From an uncultured Zetaproteobacteria bacterium (GTDB taxonomy: Bacteria; Pseudomonadota; Zetaproteobacteria; Mariprofundales; Mariprofundaceae), in assembly GCA_947311795.1 (NCBI GenBank), contig CAMZLX010000095.1, positions 1-7,089 on the forward strand: a DNA stretch of 7,089 bases, given 5' to 3'. The notes beneath the pieces are model-generated. The model worked only from the letters and a program-made list of their open reading frames with translations. It was not told the origin of the DNA and did no database searches. Both the position numbers and the translations under genes were made by a program. How positions within the stretch are numbered: position 1 is the stretch's first letter; every line of letters begins with the position of its first letter. Positions 4,158-7,089 of the stretch are shown piece by piece.

Positions 4158-7089
4158 GCCCCAGATGGCGGAGGAAGCAACACTGCTGCGAACAGCAATA
4201 CAACCCCATTAAGCAGTGCGCAAGACACCCTGTCGCCAAATGCTTTCATCCTAGCCCCTCAAACAATTCAAAACAGCACTTTTCAGGTTGCTATTATATT
4301 CTCAGAACCTGTATTAGGTTTAGCGCTTTCTGACATTAGCGTTACGGGCGGAAACACCTCAAACTTCTCGGGCTCAGGTACGGCATACACCTTTGACATC
4401 ACACCACCCGCTCTTTCCACCGCTGACATTACTATTATTATACCTGCAAACGCCGCCCAAGATGCTTCTGGAAATCCTAGTCTCGCTGCGAGTTCGACAA
4501 CAGTCCAGATAAACACCTTTGTACCCAGCGTAATCATCAGCGCACCGCAAACTGTACAGTCCTCAAGTTTCCCAGTGTCTGTATCATTTTCTGAGCCTGT
4601 AACTGGTTTATCATTGTCTGACTTTATTATCTCTGGCGGAACACCTAATAACTTTGCTGGCTCAAACACATCGTATACGTTTAACATTATACTTAATACT
4701 AATTCTGTTTCGGATGTTACTATTGATTTACCTGCAAACGCTGCTTTTAATGCAGGAAACAATGGAAACCTTATTGTTCCTCAGAAGGTTGTACCCATTG
4801 ATACCATTATCCCCTCCGTGTATATCGCTGCCCCCACATCACCTCAAACAGGCACATTTAGCATTGATATTGTTTTTTCTGAAATCGTCTCAGGATTCAC
4901 TTCATCCGATGTTATCATCACCAACGGAACAGGTGCAAACCTGACTGCTGTCTCCGGCTCACGCTACACTTTGGATGTCACCCCTGCTTCTGGCGCAAGC
5001 ACAGTTAGCTTTGATATTGCTGCTAACACCGCTGTTGATTCAGCAGGCAATGCCAACACCCCCGCACCACAAGCGCTAACCCCCATAGATGGAAGCGTAC
5101 CAACAGTTATCATTACTGCACCAACATCTGTTCAAAATAATCCATTCAATGTCTCTGTCGATTTTTCTAAGCCCATTACAGGCTTAACGCTGGCTGATTT
5201 CACAATCGCGGGAGGCTCGGCAACGGCAGGAAGCCTACAAGGATCATCTACCCATTATACCTTCAATATTAAACCTAACTCTGGCTCCACAAGTGTGACC
5301 ATTAACCTTGCCGCAAACACTGTGGTTGATGCTGCCAGCAACCCCAATACCGCTGCTACACCTGCTGTGACACCTGTTGATACCATTGCACCAACAGTAA
5401 CCATCAGCTCACCATCTGCTACACAAAACAGTTCATTTCCGGTTACCGTAACTTTTTCTGAAGCTGTGACAGGTGTATCTTTACCCAACTTTACAATCGT
5501 TGGCGGCAATGCGTTTAATTTCACGGGTTCGGGTGCAATATACACTTTTGATATCAAACCAACATCCAACTCAAGTGTTCCTGTCACTATCGACTTTGCT
5601 GCCAACACCATATTTGATGCCGCAGGCAATGGAAATGCGGCTGCCACGCAAGCCATCACCCCCGTTGATACCATATCGCCAAGCGTGTCCATTTCAGCAC
5701 CATCCACTGTGCGATCAAGCCTATTCCAAGTGACTGTAACGTTCACAGAACCCGTAACAGGTTTGGCATTAACTGACTTTGCTATTGTGGGGGGCACAAG
5801 CTCAAACCTTCTTCCTGCCTCTGGTCCTAGCACAACATATACATTCGATATTGAACCAACGCTCAACTCATCCGTCAGCGTCACAGTCGCTTTACCTGCC
5901 AATATAGCCATTGATGCAGCTGGTAACTTGAACACCTTAGCCACACAAACCGTAACACCCATTGATACCATTCCTCCCACTGTAACCCTCGCCCCCCCAA
6001 CAGGCATACAATCAGGTATCTTTTACGTGAATGTATCCTTTAGTGAACCTGTTGTAGTAGGACTTGCTGCTTCAAATTTCACGGTTAGCAATGGCTCAGC
6101 TTCCAACCTTACAGGCTCTGGAACTGCTTATACTTTAAAAATTACACCAACCACAAATTCAAATATTCCTGTCACGATTGACTTGCCTGCTGGATCCACT
6201 ACTGACGTTGCCGGCAATGACAATACTGAGGCACTTCAGTTGTCTGTCGCTATCAACACATTAAACCCTAGCGTTACCATCACCCCTCCACTAGGCGTGC
6301 AAAACAAGAAATTCACCGTGCCTTTGCAATTCTCAAAACCTGTCACTGGGCTATCGCTTGCCGGCATTCAAGTGACGGGTGGTTCAACAAATAATCTCGT
6401 AGGCACGGGTGCCAACTATACCTTTGACATCACACCAGCCACAAATTCAACTGCAAACATCACCATTGATGTTTTAGCCAATGCCGCTTTTGCAGGTGTG
6501 TCGGGTAATAGCGCCTCCATACAAGCCGTTGTTGCTGTCGACACAGTTGCCCCTTCAATTACCGGTATCGTTGTACCCACAGGCATACAAACATCGACAT
6601 TCCCTGTAACCGTGCATTATTCTGAGGATGTATACAGTGTTGCTTTGGCTGATTTCGTGGTGACGGGTGGTACAACAACAAACTTTGCTGTGACATCGCC
6701 ATCCAGTTACACTTTTGATATTATCCCTGCTGCCAACTCATCTACTGCTGTAACTATTGATATATATGCCGACACAGCTGCTGATGCTGCGGGAAATGGA
6801 AACAGCGCAGCAACACAAGCATCTGTTCCCATCGATACAATCCGTCCCTCAGCAACCTTGTCCATTTCACCATCAGGCATTCAAACAGGTGCGTTTATCG
6901 TGACAGCCAGCTTTAATGAAAATGTATTGGGTGTTGCCCAAGCGGACTTTATTGTCTCTGGTGGTACCATATCTGGTTTTACCGTTGGTTCTGGTTCATC
7001 TTATTCTTTTACAGTGACCCCACCAACCAACTCAACCGCAAATATTACCATTGATTTACCCGCAAACGTTGCCAATGACCTTGCAGGCA
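4113..7089 (+). CDS. Large multi-repeat bacterial Ig-like domain lipoprotein, 3' end beyond the window
   Basis: One frame runs 992 codons from ATG 4113 to the right edge with no stop. Residues 1-14 are a short lipoprotein signal (MRFIFLAVSLLLAS) ending in lipobox LASC with Cys15. Ala at +2 predicts Lol export to the outer membrane. A Ser/Asn/Thr/Gly-rich linker (16-41) is followed by nine full Ig-like repeats and a tenth that is cut. Each has the pattern P(S/T)V.I..P...Q, then F.V.V.FSEPVTGL.L.DF.(I/V).GG, then Y(T)FDI.P, VTIDLPAN, DAAGN.N and a linker PIDTI. This matches the Big_12-like Ig fold family from memory. The mature part has no Met, Cys or Trp and about 11 Lys/Arg against about 50 Asp/Glu. 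A GGGG-centred ribosome site (4104-4107) stands 5 nt before the ATG. A surface adhesin or matrix rod is inferred. No enzyme domain is visible, and a C-terminal effector may lie outside the window. Confidence 0.9.
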   Translation, partial: MRFIFLAVSLLLASCAPDGGGSNTAANSNTTPLSSAQDTLSPNAFILAPQTIQNSTFQVAIIFSEPVLGLALSDISVTGGNTSNFSGSGTAYTFDITPPALSTADITIIIPANAAQDASGNPSLAASSTTVQINTFVPSVIISAPQTVQSSSFPVSVSFSEPVTGLSLSDFIISGGTPNNFAGSNTSYTFNIILNTNSVSDVTIDLPANAAFNAGNNGNLIVPQKVVPIDTIIPSVYIAAPTSPQTGTFSIDIVFSEIVSGFTSSDVIITNGTGANLTAVSGSRYTLDVTPASGASTVSFDIAANTAVDSAGNANTPAPQALTPIDGSVPTVIITAPTSVQNNPFNVSVDFSKPITGLTLADFTIAGGSATAGSLQGSSTHYTFNIKPNSGSTSVTINLAANTVVDAASNPNTAATPAVTPVDTIAPTVTISSPSATQNSSFPVTVTFSEAVTGVSLPNFTIVGGNAFNFTGSGAIYTFDIKPTSNSSVPVTIDFAANTIFDAAGNGNAAATQAITPVDTISPSVSISAPSTVRSSLFQVTVTFTEPVTGLALTDFAIVGGTSSNLLPASGPSTTYTFDIEPTLNSSVSVTVALPANIAIDAAGNLNTLATQTVTPIDTIPPTVTLAPPTGIQSGIFYVNVSFSEPVVVGLAASNFTVSNGSASNLTGSGTAYTLKITPTTNSNIPVTIDLPAGSTTDVAGNDNTEALQLSVAINTLNPSVTITPPLGVQNKKFTVPLQFSKPVTGLSLAGIQVTGGSTNNLVGTGANYTFDITPATNSTANITIDVLANAAFAGVSGNSASIQAVVAVDTVAPSITGIVVPTGIQTSTFPVTVHYSEDVYSVALADFVVTGGTTTNFAVTSPSSYTFDIIPAANSSTAVTIDIYADTAADAAGNGNSAATQASVPIDTIRPSATLSISPSGIQTGAFIVTASFNENVLGVAQADFIVSGGTISGFTVGSGSSYSFTVTPPTNSTANITIDLPANVANDLAG
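4236..7089 (+). repeat. Tandem array of about 288-bp units encoding Ig-like repeats R1-R10
   Basis: Units begin at the conserved proline codon: R1 4236, R2 4524, R3 4812, R4 5100, R5 5391, R6 5679, R7 5976, R8 6267, R9 6552, R10 6846 (cut at 7089). Lengths are 288, 288, 288, 291, 288, 297, 291, 285 and 294 bp. All length changes are whole codons, so the frame is preserved. The DNA copies have diverged, with only short identical stretches such as CCCATTGATACCATT at 4794 and 5958, which indicates an old array under selection for fold rather than a recent expansion. Confidence 0.93.

Noticed and set aside
4283..4762. 159-codon minus-strand open frame
   Set aside because: It is also an antisense shadow of R1-R2, produced by the codon use of the repeats.
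5255..6007. 250-codon open frame on the minus strand, antisense to the repeats
   Set aside because: It lies wholly inside the clear plus-strand repeat gene. Its apparent repeats are the antisense of the Ig units, and it lacks a recognisable family and start context.
4236..7089. Regular repeats considered as a CRISPR-like or non-coding satellite array
   Set aside because: The period is about 288 bp, the units are diverged at synonymous positions, and the frame is perfectly kept, so they are protein repeats.

Overview
The window reads as a chromosomal segment of a Gram-negative bacterium, most likely a proteobacterium of moderate GC. The evidence is a fused chorismate mutase/prephenate dehydratase followed directly by a hisC-type aminotransferase, a BipA/TypA and TrmL of proteobacterial length, and a lipoprotein signal that fits Lol sorting to an outer membrane. 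Finer placement (for example gamma- versus zetaproteobacteria) cannot be settled from this sequence alone.

The left part (1-3940) is a conserved housekeeping block, all on the minus strand. In transcription order it holds trmL (tRNA wobble-base 2'-O-methyltransferase), typA/bipA (ribosome-associated translational GTPase), pheA (phenylalanine biosynthesis) and the 5' end of a hisC-like aminotransferase that runs off the left edge. A strong intrinsic terminator at 1482-1515 separates typA from pheA, so pheA-hisC is its own unit, probably continuing to tyrA/aroA outside the window as in many proteobacteria. pheA and hisC abut with no spacing (TAA then ATG). pheA has no visible Shine-Dalgarno site but is preceded by a 13-codon ORF whose stop overlaps its start (ATGA) and by a hairpin, which suggests translational coupling.

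The divergent intergenic region (3941-4112) carries a near-consensus sigma-70 promoter (TTTACA, 17 bp, TATATT) pointing right. After it comes a leader with a long imperfect hairpin (4060-4088) ending 24 nt before the start codon of the next gene.

The right part (4113-7089) is one uninterrupted plus-strand frame of 992 codons that is still open at the window edge. Because its stop codon lies outside the window, it is easy to miss. It encodes a short lipoprotein signal peptide (lipobox LASC, Cys15), a Ser/Asn/Thr/Gly-rich linker, then nine complete and one cut bacterial Ig-like repeats of 95-99 residues. The mature part has no Met, Cys or Trp and very few Lys/Arg. It looks like a long, acidic, rod-like surface lipoprotein, perhaps an adhesin or matrix protein. 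The repeats carry subtle higher-order structure: R1-R2 resemble R7-R8. This gene is the least ordinary part of the window. No RNA genes, insertion sequences, CRISPR arrays or phage genes were seen.
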